From G020350405 sp964513655 (GTDB taxonomy: Bacteria; Planctomycetota; Phycisphaerae; Sedimentisphaerales; Anaerobacaceae): 15,647 nucleotides of DNA. Below are positions 14,974 through 15,647 of the stretch, in pieces. Each line of letters starts with the position of its first letter. The first letter of the stretch is position 1. The position numbers and the translations under genes are program-made. The notes under the pieces were generated by a model that was given only the letters and a program-made list of their open reading frames with translations, was not told the DNA's origin and searched no databases. The stretch lies in contig CAZENQ010000071.1 of the NCBI GenBank assembly GCA_964513655.1, positions 1-15,647 on the forward strand, given 5' to 3'.

Positions 14974-15314
14974 AAATCAGAATCAATTGCGCAACAATTT
15001 CACCTCCAAAGGCAAAGGGGCGGATTAATGCGCCTGCAGATTACCTGCTGTCAACATACAAGTCCCGCAAACCGGCCGTTTGTTACATAAAAAATGCCGT
15101 CACGTCATTTTTTCATGTCCAAAGCCCGAAACCGGCCAAAAGGCCGGGACAGGTATCGCCTCAGACTAAACAGACTCCGCTGCCTTCCATGTGCCATTCA
15201 GCTCTCAAAAAAACGCTAAAAAGCCCATTTTCGAGGAAATCGGAGAACAATTTGCCCCGATTGACAGTAAATAATTTAGCATCCGAGGAAAATAAAAAAA
15301 ACATTAAAAAAACC
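14974..15314. other. Gene-free stretch with two inverted repeats
   Basis: No convincing gene in about 340 bases. It contains two stem-loops. AAAAAATG (15089-15096) pairs with CATTTTTT (15106-15113), AT-rich and terminator-like in either direction. CCGGCC-AAAA-GGCCGG (15132-15147) is a GC-rich tetraloop hairpin. An open frame on the plus strand (14967-15332) is low-complexity Lys/Ser/Pro and has no ribosome-binding site. The A-rich tract at 15288-15312 leads into the promoter at 15315. Confidence 0.5.
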
Positions 15315-15343
15315 TTGACTACGTGTCGATAGCGCAATAAACT
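15315..15343 (+). promoter_or_regulatory. Predicted promoter of a short transcription unit
   Basis: TTGACT (15315-15320), a 17-nt spacer, TAAACT (15338-15343), preceded by an A-rich tract resembling an UP element. The start would be near 15350. With the terminator ending at 15509 this defines a transcript of about 160 nt. Confidence 0.5.
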
Positions 15344-15409
15344 GTAATGTATACGGTGCTGGCTGACCTGTTTAACAGCCCACCAGAAAGATTTTAGGTA
15401 AGGGTTTTG

Positions 15410-15445
15410 ATGAAAATTCTGATAACGTGTGTTTTCTTGCTTTAA
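15410..15445 (+). CDS. Possible 11-codon ORF (leader peptide or truncated gene start)
   Basis: ATG at 15410 encodes MKILITCVFLL then TAA. An AGGTAAGGG purine tract lies 6 nt upstream, a better ribosome-binding site than several full genes here have. The peptide looks like the first half of a signal peptide. It sits between a predicted promoter (15315-15343) and a strong terminator (15479-15509). It could be a leader peptide, a small membrane peptide, the remnant of a lost secreted-protein gene, or chance within an ncRNA. Confidence 0.3.
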   Translation: MKILITCVFLL

Positions 15446-15478
15446 ACTGTTAGAAAAAAAAGCCGACGTCTACCACAG

Positions 15479-15509
15479 GCCGCTGGCAGTTTCAAGCAGC
15501 GGCTTTTTT
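15479..15509 (+). terminator. Strong Rho-independent terminator
   Basis: GCCGCTG (15479-15485) pairs perfectly with CAGCGGC (15497-15503) across an 11-nt loop, followed by six Ts. An A8 run plus AGCCG upstream (15454-15466) can also pair with the 3' arm and T run, so an alternative, larger fold exists. No long plus-strand gene precedes it. Confidence 0.8.
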
Positions 15510-15510
15510 A

Positions 15511-15539
15511 TTGCTCTTTATTAATTTTATAGCTATAAC
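15511..15539 (+). promoter_or_regulatory. Predicted promoter of tRNA-Ile
   Basis: TTGCTC (15511-15516), a 17-nt spacer, TATAAC (15534-15539). Starting near 15546, it would give a 5' leader of about 55 nt containing a small GGGC-CAAC-GCCC hairpin, removed by RNase P. Confidence 0.5.
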
Positions 15540-15600
15540 CGACTGCTAAAGCCAATTAGGGCCAACGCCCGATAGCTAATAATAACTCCGGTTAGTGTGC

Positions 15601-15647
<47 letters not shown>

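Noticed and set aside
15132..15147. CCGGCC-AAAA-GGCCGG hairpin as a terminator
   Set aside because: No adjacent T run on the plus strand and only a short TTT on the minus strand, with no gene for it to end.
15089..15160. Possible c-di-GMP-type riboswitch around the GC-rich tetraloop
   Set aside because: An AAAGCC-like string and tetraloop occur, but the conserved second helix and flanking bases are missing.
14967..15332. 121-codon open frame on the plus strand
   Set aside because: Low-complexity Lys/Ser/Pro/Asn composition, no ribosome-binding site, overlaps the pseudopilin promoter and runs across two stem-loops; no recognisable motif.

Overview
The window looks like chromosomal DNA of a planctomycete, most likely of the Phycisphaerae/Sedimentisphaerales type. 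This is inferred from a pseudopilin with an H-X9-D signature typical of planctomycetal prepilin-like proteins, a companion single-TM protein that looks lineage-restricted, weak Shine-Dalgarno use at several genes, and family-level similarity elsewhere. No database search was possible. No transposase, integrase, CRISPR array or phage gene is visible; this reads as core and glycan-biosynthesis chromosome.

Left part (1-8821): envelope or exopolysaccharide glycan genes. On the minus strand a UDP-N-acetylhexosamine 6-dehydrogenase of the WbpA/WecC type (301-1626) precedes a truncated DegT/DnrJ/EryC1 sugar aminotransferase (1-282), together a UDP-aminouronic-acid module. Divergent from them, a stop/start-overlapping pair on the plus strand encodes a PylC/CPSase-like ATP-grasp ligase and a MraY/WecA-type polyprenyl-phosphate phosphosugar transferase, which would start a lipid-linked glycan. 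Two paralogous DUF2723-type (TMEM260-like) multi-pass proteins, probably lipid-linked-sugar glycosyltransferases, follow on the minus strand. They flank an oppositely oriented, membrane-anchored thioredoxin-fold protein whose CxxC has become TxxC. A class I mannose-6-phosphate isomerase (7874-8821) sits upstream of the second paralog. Its promoter is placed so close to the ATG that a leaderless mRNA is predicted.

Middle (8873-10251): a compact metal-homeostasis unit on the minus strand. A histidine-rich six-TM protein that I do not recognise is followed, with a 17-bp overlap, by a Fur-family repressor. A perfect 7-1-7 inverted repeat overlaps the predicted promoter of the unit, suggesting autoregulation, and a terminator hairpin closes it. 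This is the most coherent candidate for something undescribed.

Right part (10252-13464): a hairpin-rich noncoding stretch precedes a plus-strand run of a Gfo/Idh/MocA oxidoreductase, bifunctional riboflavin kinase/FAD synthetase (ribF) and a DHH/DHHA1 NrnA-type phosphoesterase, with gaps of 14 and 2 nt. Convergent to it are a single-TM protein of unknown function and a pseudopilin, from a good promoter at 14945-14973. The last 700 bases hold no long gene, but contain an apparent small transcription unit (promoter, 11-codon ORF, strong terminator at 15479-15509), then a promoter and the 5' part of tRNA-Ile(GAT), cut by the window end.
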